This document shows positions 27,202-36,624 of a stretch of DNA of 64,000 bases, one piece after another. Origin of the DNA: Leptospira idonii (GTDB taxonomy: Bacteria > Spirochaetota > Leptospiria > Leptospirales > Leptospiraceae); NCBI RefSeq assembly GCF_004770995.1, contig NZ_RQHW01000047.1, positions 1 to 64,000 of the forward strand, written 5' to 3'. Numbering within the stretch: position 1 is the stretch's first letter; each line of letters opens with the position of its first letter. A model generated the notes under the pieces. That model had not been told where the DNA came from, searched no databases, and worked only from the letters and a program-made list of their open reading frames with translations. Made by a program: the position numbers and the translations under genes.

Positions 27202-29382
27202 TTATCTCTTGTTCTTGTGGATCAATTCGGAAAGAAAATGTAAAACTTCTTTAGTGTCCTTGATTCTATATTTTGCATGAGTGTCTTCCGATCCGACTTT
27301 GATCGTTATACTCTGGCTGGGGAGGCTGGAAAATAGGTCTTCATCCGTAACATCATCACCGATTGCTATGATCTGTGAATTTAAGTGAGATCCCAAGACG
27401 GAAAGAGCAGCCTTTCCTTTGCCCACTCCTATCTCTCTGACTTCGATGATCTTTTTACCTGGTTGAACTAAAAAGTTTTGGTTGGATGATATTTGAGATA
27501 TCTCATCCAGAATTTCTTTCGCCGCATTGGCTCCTATGTCCGGATCGGCGTTTCTATAATGCCAAACCAAAGAGAATTCTTTTTCTTCGATAAAAGAACC
27601 GGGGATTCTGGTTTGATATACCTTAAGTCTTTTTAATATATCTTCTTTCCATCGAATTAAAGATATCTGCTGTTTTTCCCATTGAGAATCTTCCTGTCTG
27701 CGTATCCAAGATCCGTGTTCCGCAACTAAGGTCACAGGAAGTTTGGAAAAATGTTCCTCTAAAAAATTTTTATCCCTTCCGCTGATGATACAGGTGTGTA
27801 GAAAAGGAATTTTGCAAAGTTCGTTCAATAGAAAAAGAATCGTTTCATTAGGAACAGCTTTTTCCGGTTGTATTTCGAATTCTCTGAGCGTTCCGTCATA
27901 ATCCAAAAACAAATACGATTCTTTTCCTTCGAGAAGTGATACAATATCTTTAGAAACATCATTTAATTTTTCCGTTTGTCCCTGGATCTGGGATCCTACG
28001 ATTTTATCTGTCTCTTTTCGTATATCGTTTGCCCAAACATTTACGTTATAGCTTTGAATTCGATTCTGCATGAGTAGATTTCTGGAAATTTTTTCTTCTT
28101 CTGGCATCTCTAATGCTTGTTTAATGGCGATAGCCGTTTCTTCAATATCATTCGGATTGATCGGAATGGATTCCACGAGTTCACTTGCGGCACCCGCCAT
28201 TTCGCTCAAAATCAAAACACCTTTGCCGTCCGTTTGGCAAGCCACATATTCTTTCGCCACTAAGTTCATTCCGTCTCTAAAGGGAGTGATCAGGATCGCA
28301 TCCGCGGATTTATACAAAGGAACCAGGTCTTCGAAACTCAATCCTTTGTATTGGTAAAGGATGGGAGTCCAGTTTAGATTTCCGTACTTTCCGTTTATAT
28401 TTCCCACCTTTTCATCTATGGATTGTTTCATTGCCTGATAGGAAGGGACATTGGTTCTGGAAGGAACTACGATCAAAAGTAATTGGCATTTTTCCTTCCA
28501 TTCAGGGTTGTTTCTTATGAATTCATCAAAAGCATTTAATCTTTGTAAAACGCCTTTGGAATAGTCGAGTCTGTCTACGGAAATGATGATTTTGAGATTT
28601 TGTTTATTGTTTTTGATCTTATTTACTTTTTTGATGCATTCCTTGGATTCAGCCTGTTTTCTGAATTTTTCATAATCGATTCCCATAGGAAAACTTCCTA
28701 CTTTGATGTTTCTTTCCTTATAAGAAACAATTCCTCTTTGGTTTTCCAATCCCAGACACCTCAGAATGGATCTTAAAAAGTATTGGGAATAGAGTTGAGT
28801 GTGAAACCCGATGAGATCCGATCCTAACACTCCTTCCAAAATGGAATTTCTGATTTGTTTCGGAAGCAGTCTGTAGATTTCGAAAGTAGGGAAGGGGATA
28901 TGAAGGAAAAAACTTATTTTTGCATCCGGAATGGCTTCCCGAATCATCTGAGGAACTAAAAACAAATGATAGTCGTGAATCCAAATCCAATCCCCTTGTT
29001 TATGGTTTTGGATGATCTTTTTGGCAAAGACTCGATTGACTTCCTTATAAGCTTCGAATGTATCGTTCGAATAATCCGTGTATGATGGAAAGTAGTGAAA
29101 CAAAGGCCAGATGGTTCGATTGCAGAATCCTTCATAATAGAGATCGAAAGTTTTTGTTTTGAGAAAGACTGGAATGGTTTGGGAACCGTTCCATAGTTTC
29201 GCTTCGATTTCTGCTTCATCCTTTTCCGGGACGTTTTGTCCGGGCCAGCCGATCCATACATAAGGGCGGCCTTGGATTTTCCAATCTTCCAAAAAACTGG
29301 CAAGACCGGTTGCCAGTCCTCCTATTGTCGGTTTTCCTTGGAGATTGACGGGGAGTCTGTTGGAAACTAAAACCAGTCGCAT
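27202..29382 (-). CDS. Fused trehalose-6-phosphate synthase/phosphatase
   Basis: 726 residues. An OtsA-like GT20 domain (1 to about 460) has NRLPVNL, GGLATGLASF, WIHDYHL, RLDYSKG (271-277) and DGMNLVAKEYVA. An OtsB-like HAD phosphatase (about 480-726) has DYDGT (494-498) and GDDVTDEDLF. It should make trehalose from UDP-glucose and glucose-6-phosphate in one polypeptide. The start is firm because the conserved RLVLVSNRLP begins at residue 2. It heads an operon with the GH15 gene, so synthesis and hydrolysis are cotranscribed, suggesting trehalose turnover under osmotic change. Confidence 0.93.
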   Translation of the reverse strand: MRLVLVSNRLPVNLQGKPTIGGLATGLASFLEDWKIQGRPYVWIGWPGQNVPEKDEAEIEAKLWNGSQTIPVFLKTKTFDLYYEGFCNRTIWPLFHYFPSYTDYSNDTFEAYKEVNRVFAKKIIQNHKQGDWIWIHDYHLFLVPQMIREAIPDAKISFFLHIPFPTFEIYRLLPKQIRNSILEGVLGSDLIGFHTQLYSQYFLRSILRCLGLENQRGIVSYKERNIKVGSFPMGIDYEKFRKQAESKECIKKVNKIKNNKQNLKIIISVDRLDYSKGVLQRLNAFDEFIRNNPEWKEKCQLLLIVVPSRTNVPSYQAMKQSIDEKVGNINGKYGNLNWTPILYQYKGLSFEDLVPLYKSADAILITPFRDGMNLVAKEYVACQTDGKGVLILSEMAGAASELVESIPINPNDIEETAIAIKQALEMPEEEKISRNLLMQNRIQSYNVNVWANDIRKETDKIVGSQIQGQTEKLNDVSKDIVSLLEGKESYLFLDYDGTLREFEIQPEKAVPNETILFLLNELCKIPFLHTCIISGRDKNFLEEHFSKLPVTLVAEHGSWIRRQEDSQWEKQQISLIRWKEDILKRLKVYQTRIPGSFIEEKEFSLVWHYRNADPDIGANAAKEILDEISQISSNQNFLVQPGKKIIEVREIGVGKGKAALSVLGSHLNSQIIAIGDDVTDEDLFSSLPSQSITIKVGSEDTHAKYRIKDTKEVLHFLSELIHKNKR

Positions 29383-29487
29383 CCTTCTTTTTTATCCATA
29401 AAAATCACTCGAAACAAGGGTTTAAGTCTGCTTCGTAGATGATTCTATGACAAATTGGCACTGTTTTTTATAAATTTTGCTTGCTTA

Positions 29488-29511
29488 TTTATATCGAACG
29501 TTCGAAATAAA
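29488..29511. promoter_or_regulatory. Palindromic operator in front of tetR-alkB
   Basis: A perfect TCGAACGTTCGA (29494-29505) extends to a 24-nt palindrome with one mismatched pair (29488-29511). It ends four bases before the tetR start codon, in the otsAB/tetR divergent gap. Position and symmetry fit autoregulation by the TetR protein, with alkB in the same transcript. Confidence 0.7.
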
Positions 29512-29515
29512 AAAA

Positions 29516-30040
29516 ATGCCTAAGCTAGTGGATCACATTACTTTCAAAACTGAGATTCTGAGGAAGGTTTACCCCATTTTTATCGAAAAGGGGTATTTAT
29601 CCGTCACTATGAGGGATCTTGCGTCTAGTTTGGGAATTTCTACGGGAAGTTTGTATCATTATTTCGAAACCAAAGAGCAGTTATTCGACAGTATGGTCTA
29701 CTTCGTTGTGGAAGAGGATACATCCGAACTGGAAGGTCAATGGAAGTCGGATGAGAAAGAGGAGATGGAGATTCTCATCCAATATTTGGAAAATAAATCC
29801 ACTCATTTTCAAAGCCTTCTTGTTCTGGCTCTGGATATTTCCAGGGAGGAGGCCTTGCATCATAAATTTAATTCCTTGATCAAAGATTCCGTTCAAAAAT
29901 TCGAAAGAATTTTAGAAGAACGTTTTCCCGATACGGGAGCGCCGCTTCTTTCTTTTATCATAGGGGAATTGTACAAAAACCTAATCGTAAATCATCCCAT
30001 TAGATGGAATAAGTCGCTTCGCGGATTCTTATCGAAATAA
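29516..30040 (+). CDS. TetR-family transcriptional regulator
   Basis: About 174 residues from the ATG at 29516. An in-frame TTG at 29477 would place the palindrome inside the coding region and is rejected. The N-terminal helix-turn-helix reads GYLSVTMRDLASSLGISTG then SLYHYFETKEQLFD, typical of TetR. The C-terminal ligand domain is not diagnostic. There is no clear ribosome binding site, so translation may start from a short leader. The next gene, alkane monooxygenase, begins 15 nt downstream, so the likely inducer is an alkane- or fatty-acid-derived molecule (inference). Confidence 0.88.
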   Translation: MPKLVDHITFKTEILRKVYPIFIEKGYLSVTMRDLASSLGISTGSLYHYFETKEQLFDSMVYFVVEEDTSELEGQWKSDEKEEMEILIQYLENKSTHFQSLLVLALDISREEALHHKFNSLIKDSVQKFERILEERFPDTGAPLLSFIIGELYKNLIVNHPIRWNKSLRGFLSK

Positions 30041-30055
30041 CAGGAGTATCATCTT

Positions 30056-31150
30056 ATGAAAAAACTATCCTTCTTAATCGCATTCATTTTACCTATAACA
30101 TCCGTATGTGGGTTTTACCTGGGAACATATTGGAATCTACTGACTCCTTTTTTCGTATTTGTGCTTTTGCCCGTTTTGGATCTTGCGGTAGGCAAAGACG
30201 AATCCAATCCGGAAGAAATTTATTTTTTACAACTTCAGAAGGAGGATTATTATAAAATCATTACTTTCTTGTGGACGTTTGTGCAAACTTGTTTTCTGAT
30301 TTGGGCTTTGTATGTGGTGGCTGTTTCCGATCTGGGAACTTTGGATGCAATCTTGTTTACAGCCTCTGTCGGTCTTGTGACAGGAGGAATCGGCATCACT
30401 GTTGCTCATGAATTGGGGCATAAAAATTCCCGTGTGGAACAGTTTCTGAGTAAACTTCTACTTCTTCAAGTTTCCTATCTTCATTTTTATATAGAACACA
30501 ATCGAGGACATCATGTGAATGTCGCAACGGAGGAGGATCCTGCCAGCTCGAAGGAAAATGAATCTTTCTATCGATTTTATCCTAGAACTGTCGTTGGTTC
30601 TTATCTTTCCGCTTGGCGTTTAGAAAGTGTTAGGTTGAATAGATCGGGTCTTTCTTTTTTTCATTATAAGAATGAAATGATTCAATTCACCTTTTTTCAA
30701 TTTATTGGGATCGCCTTGATTTTTTGTTTTTCTTGGGCGCTTCAGGAAACGATTGTTTGGGAAGGTTTTCGTTCGGATGTTCTTCGTCCGGTTCTCTTCT
30801 TTTTGGCACAGTCCGTTTTCGGATTCAGTTTACTTGAGGCTGTGAACTACGTCGAACACTACGGTCTGCAAAGGAAAAAACAGCCTTCCGGTAAGTTTGA
30901 AAGAGTGATGCCGATCCATTCCTGGAATCAGAATTATTTTTTATCCAACGCCTTTTTATTTCAGCTGCAAAGACATTCCGATCACCATGCGAATGCAGGA
31001 AGAAGATACCAAACACTTAGACATTATGAAGAAGCTCCACAGTTGCCCTTTGGATATGAGTTGATGATTTTGATCGCACTTGTTCCTCCTTTATGGTTTA
31101 AGATCGTGAATCCTATATTGGAGGAATGGAAATCAAAATCTATCGATTGA
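30056..31150 (+). CDS. alkB: Alkane 1-monooxygenase (AlkB family)
   Basis: 364-residue integral-membrane di-iron oxygenase with about six transmembrane segments. The His boxes are complete: HELGH (118-122), EHNRGHH (147-153) and LQRHSDHHANAGRRYQTLRH near 305, plus the NYVEHYGL motif. The family hydroxylates terminal carbons of alkanes or alkyl chains with a rubredoxin as electron donor; no rubredoxin gene is adjacent. AGGAG lies before the ATG. It forms a two-gene unit with the TetR gene. Confidence 0.92.
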   Translation: MKKLSFLIAFILPITSVCGFYLGTYWNLLTPFFVFVLLPVLDLAVGKDESNPEEIYFLQLQKEDYYKIITFLWTFVQTCFLIWALYVVAVSDLGTLDAILFTASVGLVTGGIGITVAHELGHKNSRVEQFLSKLLLLQVSYLHFYIEHNRGHHVNVATEEDPASSKENESFYRFYPRTVVGSYLSAWRLESVRLNRSGLSFFHYKNEMIQFTFFQFIGIALIFCFSWALQETIVWEGFRSDVLRPVLFFLAQSVFGFSLLEAVNYVEHYGLQRKKQPSGKFERVMPIHSWNQNYFLSNAFLFQLQRHSDHHANAGRRYQTLRHYEEAPQLPFGYELMILIALVPPLWFKIVNPILEEWKSKSID

Positions 31151-31156
31151 TTCGTT

Positions 31157-31927
31157 TCATTCTATCTTTTGATTTTTATATACGGAATACAACTTTTTCG
31201 ATTTTAAATTCCATTTTCCTTTGGTTTGAGTGAAAATGAATTCTCCTATATGTTCTCCGTTTTTACCGAATCGGAAGATATCCTTACTTTGTTCGAAAGG
31301 AATCGTTTTCTCATCGTCCAAGATCGCCAAATCGAAGTTTACTTTTTGTCGGATGGATTGAATTTCTTTTTCCGATATGCTTCCGATGAGAATCTTTAAG
31401 TCAGGGGTTTCTTGGGGGATTGCATTTTGTATTTCCGCCCAATAGGAATTTTCCGAAGCTGAATTTCCGTTGTCATGATGATGAGTGGCCCAACCGAAAA
31501 TCATCAGTTTGCCTTCCTTTGCATTTAAGATGCGATAAGGTTTGATTTTTTTTACGGAAGGAAAGTTTCCTAATAAAGGAAGAGAATTCTTGTTTTCACG
31601 AATGGATTCAGAAAGTAGAAGGTCTTCGTAAGAAACGGAAATAGCCTGATAACCTAATGTATGATACGAATCTAATATCTTTTTTTCCTGATCGTTTGTT
31701 GTTTCTTTTGAGAACAGATTTCCAGCCTCCAAAAGAATCACATTTTTGAATTTCTTTTTATATTTTTGCAAAAATTGAGATCTCAGTTCCAATCCGCTGA
31801 TGGGTTCTAATTGGCAATAACAGGCGTCATAGTTTCCTTTTAAAGATGAGGTTACCAATACTCTGACTTCGGAATGAAGAGGAAGTGCGGAAAGGATAAA
31901 GCAGATCGTTAAAAATTTGAATTTCAT
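31157..31927 (-). CDS. Secreted metallophosphatase-like protein
   Basis: 256 residues with a signal peptide ending near LPLHSEV. The N-terminal segment SSLKGNYDACYCQLEPISGL and the later ILLEAGNLFS, LGNF and IFGWATHHHD follow the layout of UshA/5'-nucleotidase-like metallophosphatases that carry a CxC-type insert. The usual metal-binding DxH at the start is missing, so catalysis is doubtful. Periplasmic. It is convergent with alkB, with stops 6 nt apart. It could be a degenerate, non-catalytic family member. Confidence 0.6.
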   Translation of the reverse strand: MKFKFLTICFILSALPLHSEVRVLVTSSLKGNYDACYCQLEPISGLELRSQFLQKYKKKFKNVILLEAGNLFSKETTNDQEKKILDSYHTLGYQAISVSYEDLLLSESIRENKNSLPLLGNFPSVKKIKPYRILNAKEGKLMIFGWATHHHDNGNSASENSYWAEIQNAIPQETPDLKILIGSISEKEIQSIRQKVNFDLAILDDEKTIPFEQSKDIFRFGKNGEHIGEFIFTQTKGKWNLKSKKLYSVYKNQKIE

Positions 31928-31992
31928 GGAATGACGTTTTATACTCCGAACGAATTTAAGTTTCCTGATCCGTTCGGAGGGGTTACATAGTA

Positions 31993-32571
31993 TTAGTTTT
32001 GTCTTCCTTCTATGATCTGAAGAAGAATGACTGCCGCTATTCCTAATTTTCTATCGAGTTTACCGGAAGTATCTTGCGAAAAATCGACTCTGAATTGAGG
32101 GACAAAAGGATTGAACGTTTGTTTGAGAGTGCCTACGATTTCAGTGCCCAGAAAGATATGGAAGGATTGGGGAATTAAGTTTGTCAAAAACCTTCTCAAA
32201 AGAGCCAAAAGGTAACTGTCTTCCTGAATGGTACCTATCGATTTACCTGAAGCGTCCAATATAACCCATTCATCTTTAATGATGGATGCAAATCCCTTTC
32301 TTTGAAGAGTTCCTAACTGTTGATTGGATTTAACATCTAATACATCGTATGCTGCGGAAAAATCAATGACGCTTCTTGCTTTGATTTTTAGAAGCTCTTG
32401 CGATTTGTTTTCATCGTTATAAACAGTGATGTCTTCTTTTAGTTTGAATGCCTTTTGTTTGACATAAAACAAAAGTTGTTCTCCCGTTTCGTTGAAGATT
32501 TTGACTTCTCCTCCGAAAATTTTGAGAAAGGATTTTTTTGAATAAAACTTGCTGTGATTGAATGCTTCCAT
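31993..32571 (-). CDS. LURP-one/phospholipid-scramblase-like protein
   Basis: 192 residues without a signal peptide. The sequence has the tubby-like C-terminal fold signature of the LOR/scramblase group: alternating beta strands with DVLDVKSNQQLGTLQRKGF, DEWVILDASGKSIGTIQED and a short hydrophobic C-terminal helix (GIAAVILLQII). Bacterial members have no firm function; lipid binding is an inference from the fold. A single gene on the minus strand. Confidence 0.65.
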   Translation of the reverse strand: MEAFNHSKFYSKKSFLKIFGGEVKIFNETGEQLLFYVKQKAFKLKEDITVYNDENKSQELLKIKARSVIDFSAAYDVLDVKSNQQLGTLQRKGFASIIKDEWVILDASGKSIGTIQEDSYLLALLRRFLTNLIPQSFHIFLGTEIVGTLKQTFNPFVPQFRVDFSQDTSGKLDRKLGIAAVILLQIIEGRQN

Positions 32572-32677
32572 GACAGGAATCTACATGTTCTTGTCGCGGA
32601 GACAACGATTTTTCTTTTTGAAAATGGATAAAATGGAATTCCTAATTTGGAATCGATTGTCATATAATGAAGGCTTT

Positions 32678-34135
32678 ATGATCTTGGAAAACAAGTTGTT
32701 TCCTCGGTTTATCTTCTTATTTTTACTCTTCTGTTTTATATCTCCTTTGTTTTCACAGCAAATCAGGGTGATGGGGGAGAATGACGGCTTCGGTGGTTTT
32801 TCTGATCGTTATTATACGGACGGGGAAAGATTGGAATTCCACACAAAGGTTGCGAAAGGAAACTTTACCGAATCTATTTTAGGAAAGTGGAATTCTTTTT
32901 TTCTGAAAGACTCCAGCCAATCCGAAGATTTGGTCGGTTTTTCTTTGGGACAAGAGTTTTATACTCCGACAAACATTAAAAAGTCGGATGTTCCATTCGG
33001 GGATCGGCCGTATGCGAGCAGAATTTTCGCAGGCCATTCTCTCACTACATTCACCGAAGACACAAGTGTTTTTACCGAAATTGAATTGGGAATGCTCGGG
33101 CCTGAGTCGGGAGGCAAACTCAGACAGGAAAAATTTCATTCCCAAATCGGATCACCTTCTCCTCAAGGATGGAACACTCAAATTCCGAATACGACTACGT
33201 TTCAATTTAGAACGGACTATCGTCATTTTTATTTTCCTTATTTGGGAGTGAATGCGGAAGGACAAATCGGAAATGCTTATACGAAAATGAATTTGGGGCT
33301 CATCTTTCGTTTAGGGAATATGGGAAAAAATCCTGGTCCCGGTTTTTCCGTACTGCAGCCTGGACCTCCGGTTCTTCCCACACGAGGAGAGGGGATTTGG
33401 TATTTTTATCTGAACCCCAGTTATACCTATCAACTTTATAACGCCACTTTGGAAGGCAGGTTCGGTGAAGGGAATAAATATAGGGAGTCTAGTCGTTCGA
33501 CTGCTTTTTCCGATATCAATCAGTTTTTGGAACCTCTTCCTAGCCCGGAACGAATCAGCAGAGAATCTTTATTGGAACAATTGGTAAGTGACAATGGTCA
33601 CAATTCCTTGCAAAGATTTTTTCTGTTTCATTCTCTTATGCCGAATCAAAATTTAACAACGGATATAGGTTTAAATTACATTCTATTTAATAATATATTT
33701 AACGGAGCGGAATCGCTCGAACAGGGACTTCGTTTGTATTTGATGAGGAATATAGCGGATCAGTGGGATGGTCTTTCCGATCAAGCAAGGTTGGTTGCCG
33801 CTTATTCCTTGTTTAAACCGAACGGGGAAAATATCCCTATGGCGATTCGATTTTTATCCTATGAAATTTTAGCATCTCAAATTTTGGATACGAACACTCG
33901 TTTGATTTTTCTGGAACTTTTGCGTTTGAATTATATCGCCAATCAGGATAAAACCTATGTGACTGATCTTAAGAGATCCGTGGGGAATGTGAAACTCGGT
34001 TTTGTAGGAATCACAAGCGGAGGTTTTTTGTTTTCTCTATCATACCAATATTCTACGATCGACTTCGTTTCCGCCAAAGGCCTTCCCCAATACCATCAAT
34101 GGATGGGATTTCAATTGGGAAAGGTATTCGATTAA
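32678..34135 (+). CDS. LpxR-family outer-membrane lipid A deacylase
   Basis: Start at ATG 32678, with GAAGG at 32669-32673; the longer frame from 32558 has no signal peptide at its start and is rejected. About 485 residues. A signal peptide ends at PLFSQQ. The LpxR domain (DUF2219) shows ENDGF and SDRYYTDGERLEF, DRPYASRIFAGHS, then GMLGPESGG and FHSQIG with the expected catalytic His. It should sit in the outer membrane and remove the 3'-acyloxyacyl group of lipid A. About 180 residues beyond the domain (400-485 strand-rich) form an unusual extension. Confidence 0.8.
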   Translation: MILENKLFPRFIFLFLLFCFISPLFSQQIRVMGENDGFGGFSDRYYTDGERLEFHTKVAKGNFTESILGKWNSFFLKDSSQSEDLVGFSLGQEFYTPTNIKKSDVPFGDRPYASRIFAGHSLTTFTEDTSVFTEIELGMLGPESGGKLRQEKFHSQIGSPSPQGWNTQIPNTTTFQFRTDYRHFYFPYLGVNAEGQIGNAYTKMNLGLIFRLGNMGKNPGPGFSVLQPGPPVLPTRGEGIWYFYLNPSYTYQLYNATLEGRFGEGNKYRESSRSTAFSDINQFLEPLPSPERISRESLLEQLVSDNGHNSLQRFFLFHSLMPNQNLTTDIGLNYILFNNIFNGAESLEQGLRLYLMRNIADQWDGLSDQARLVAAYSLFKPNGENIPMAIRFLSYEILASQILDTNTRLIFLELLRLNYIANQDKTYVTDLKRSVGNVKLGFVGITSGGFLFSLSYQYSTIDFVSAKGLPQYHQWMGFQLGKVFD

Positions 34136-34141
34136 TGAAAG

Positions 34142-35398
34142 TTAATCTATTTTATAGATTCTTCCTGAAGAGAAATCGACGACATAAACATTTCCTTCCG
34201 TATCCTTACCGAATGTGGAAATGAGAATCGGCCATTTTCCTAGAGAATAAACTTGAGTCACTTTTTCTTTGGATGTTGCGGGAATTTCAAAAGCCCAAAT
34301 TCTTCCTGTGATGAAGTCAGCGAATATATATTTATTCTTTAAGGAACGATTGGAGGAAGTATAAACGTAGCCTCCCGTAATGGATTGACCTTCTTCTCTG
34401 CCATATTCGTAAATAGGATCGGATAAACGATCGGATGGGCAATTTTCTTTAGGATCGAAACAATGGAAAGCTTCCTTGATGTTCCAACCGTAGTTGTTTC
34501 CTTTTTCCACTATGCTGATTTCTTCCCATAGATCCTGGCCTACATCCGCTACGATCAATCTTCCTTTCGGATCGAAGCTATATCTCCAAGGATTTCTGAA
34601 ACCGAATGCGAAGGTTTCTTTTGCACAACAAACATCGTTTAGGAAAGGATTATCGGAAGGTATGGAATAAGCTTTCCCTTCTGCCTGCAAGTCCACATTG
34701 ACTCGCAACATGCTTCCCAGAAATGTCTTCGGGTTTTGTCCGTTCTTTTTGGGATCGTTCATCCAGCCTCCGTCTCCCCAGCCTATATAAAGCATTTTAT
34801 CCGGGCCGAACGCCAACTGACCTGCGTTATGATTTGGATAAGGTTGTTCCACTTCCATAATCACCCTTTCCGAAGTCAGTTTCGCTTTGGTAAAATCTGT
34901 AGTAGAAGTGAAAGTCCATTCCGCAATTCTACTGATGTCTTTTTTACCTGATTTCAAAGTATAGTTCAGGTAAATTTTACCGTTTTTAGAAAAGTCAGGA
35001 TGAAACGCCGCACCTAGAAGACCTTGTTCTCCATCCGTTGTTGCATTTAATTGAAGTAATACTCCGGTATCTTTTGAATTCAGCTTCCCCCATTTGAGAG
35101 CGCCTGTTTTTTCTGCGACTACAAAATATCCTATTTCAGAGGGAGGAAATTGCAGGTCGGTAGGTTGGGCAAATCCTGCAGCAACCTCTTTTAAAGTGAC
35201 TTTAATCTTTTCTCTGGATGCGTCTTTCCGGGAATATTCTGCGAACATTTTGGACGGATCCGTCTCAGGTTTATAATCTTCCGCCGCACCGAGTTTGGAA
35301 ACAAGTAGGCTTCTGACTGCATCACAATGGACAAAAACCAAAGTAAGTGAGAAACAAAGAAATATGAAAACAGATTTAGAAGAGGAGGATCGTCTCAT
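34142..35398 (-). CDS. PQQ-dependent sugar dehydrogenase-like lipoprotein
   Basis: Start at ATG 35398; the frame is open further to 35530 but that would overlap the upstream gene by over 100 nt. About 418 residues. A signal peptide ends in a VFVHC lipobox. A six-blade propeller follows: [57 protein letters not shown] and a late [10 protein letters not shown], the sorbosone/glucose dehydrogenase (GSDH/HHIP) family. It would oxidise a sugar outside the cytoplasm, if PQQ is available. It closes a three-gene operon with DUF3999 and DUF2339 genes. Confidence 0.8.
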   Translation of the reverse strand: MRRSSSSKSVFIFLCFSLTLVFVHCDAVRSLLVSKLGAAEDYKPETDPSKMFAEYSRKDASREKIKVTLKEVAAGFAQPTDLQFPPSEIGYFVVAEKTGALKWGKLNSKDTGVLLQLNATTDGEQGLLGAAFHPDFSKNGKIYLNYTLKSGKKDISRIAEWTFTSTTDFTKAKLTSERVIMEVEQPYPNHNAGQLAFGPDKMLYIGWGDGGWMNDPKKNGQNPKTFLGSMLRVNVDLQAEGKAYSIPSDNPFLNDVCCAKETFAFGFRNPWRYSFDPKGRLIVADVGQDLWEEISIVEKGNNYGWNIKEAFHCFDPKENCPSDRLSDPIYEYGREEGQSITGGYVYTSSNRSLKNKYIFADFITGRIWAFEIPATSKEKVTQVYSLGKWPILISTFGKDTEGNVYVVDFSSGRIYKID

Positions 35399-35403
35399 TT
35401 CCG

Positions 35404-36624
35404 TTAGACCGTAGATTCCTTGTTTATTTTTTTGTAAAAGATCCAGCCGATTCCTGCAATGAATGCGAGACCTAGATAAAAGAGTCCGTTTGCGATATAA
35501 CCGGATGTAGGAGGTTCCGTTAGACTCCATCTGAATTCAGGGTTGTCCATTTGTCTTTCCAGTGTAAAGGACACGGTGCCTGCCTGAATGTCTTCATTTC
35601 CTGGAACAAAGTTTTGGTCGAAGTCCGGATACTTGGAATAACGATTTCCGAAATACAATTCTATTTTGTTTTCTTTATCTTCCGGAATATAAAATAAAAT
35701 CTCTTCTTGCGTTTGGGACTGAACTGCTTGCGAAAGCCGGATAGGCAGATTGTCTCCATTGATGATTTCTACTTTGTATTTTCCTGAAACAAGGAAATTG
35801 AGCGGGATCGTTGTAAATTCTCCGTCTTCGGGAGAATGGGAGATCATTCCGTTGAAGGCAGGCTTCCATTCATGGTTTTCAAAGGCGGTGATCTTAATTT
35901 CTCTCTCCCATTTATTTTCCTTAAACTTCAAATTCAAAATGGAAAAAGGGGATTGAGTTTCATTGGGAAATAAATAGACAAAGGAGTTATCTTCCGCTTC
36001 AGGCGTAGGGATGTCCGTATTCGAAGTCCAAACGGAAGCAGTTTCCAATTTCCTTGCATAAGCGTATGGGAATTTATAGGACAGATTGTTCGGTCCTTCC
36101 ACTCTAAGAAAACGGTTTCTAGTGAGATTCAATTCCACCTGAGCATTGTTTTCTTCTCCGTAACGAAATACGGAAGAGGAAGTATTATAGACCCAGTGAT
36201 TCGGAGTCGAACCGGAAGAAATTTCCAACTGTGCTTCATAAGAAGCATCACTTTCCGCTTCCAAACGGGTATAAACCATTCCGGGAGGGAGTTTCGGAAG
36301 TTCCAAAACAAAGATCGTTTGATAATCTTCATCTTTTTTATAAAGAAGTTTCGTTTTGATTTTTTCCAATTTGGAGGAGTTTCTATCTACAACGGTTCTA
36401 CGAAAGTAAGGAATATAGGAATCACCCTGTACTAGCCTGATATCCCCGTAGAAAGATCCTTTGAAAACTTCTTCATCCAATAGAATTCTGCCCACTTTAC
36501 TGTCCTCTGCCGAATAGGTGGATTTAATATCTTTCTTATATTTGAAACCGCTCGGTTGAAACGGTCCCGCAAATAAGGAAGAGGTCAGAGAAAATAAGAT
36601 AACAAAGATTAAACTAAATTTCAT
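35404..36624 (-). CDS. DUF3999 family protein
   Basis: 406 residues with a signal peptide (to about SSLFAGPF), an extracytoplasmic beta-rich domain and one transmembrane segment at the C-terminus ([17 protein letters not shown]). The GDIRLVQ.. start and the position directly after a DUF2339 gene (4-nt overlap) match the DUF3999 family, which pairs with DUF2339 in many Gram-negatives. Function unknown; an envelope complex is likely. Confidence 0.7.
   Translation of the reverse strand: MKFSLIFVILFSLTSSLFAGPFQPSGFKYKKDIKSTYSAEDSKVGRILLDEEVFKGSFYGDIRLVQGDSYIPYFRRTVVDRNSSKLEKIKTKLLYKKDEDYQTIFVLELPKLPPGMVYTRLEAESDASYEAQLEISSGSTPNHWVYNTSSSVFRYGEENNAQVELNLTRNRFLRVEGPNNLSYKFPYAYARKLETASVWTSNTDIPTPEAEDNSFVYLFPNETQSPFSILNLKFKENKWEREIKITAFENHEWKPAFNGMISHSPEDGEFTTIPLNFLVSGKYKVEIINGDNLPIRLSQAVQSQTQEEILFYIPEDKENKIELYFGNRYSKYPDFDQNFVPGNEDIQAGTVSFTLERQMDNPEFRWSLTEPPTSGYIANGLFYLGLAFIAGIGWIFYKKINKESTV

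Noticed and set aside
29477..29515. TTG start that would extend the TetR protein by 13 residues
   Set aside because: The extension would include the operator palindrome and unusual residues; ATG at 29516 gives a typical TetR N-terminus.
32663..32668. TATAAT box before the LpxR gene as its -10
   Set aside because: It overlaps the ribosome binding site region and has no -35 at 16-18 nt.
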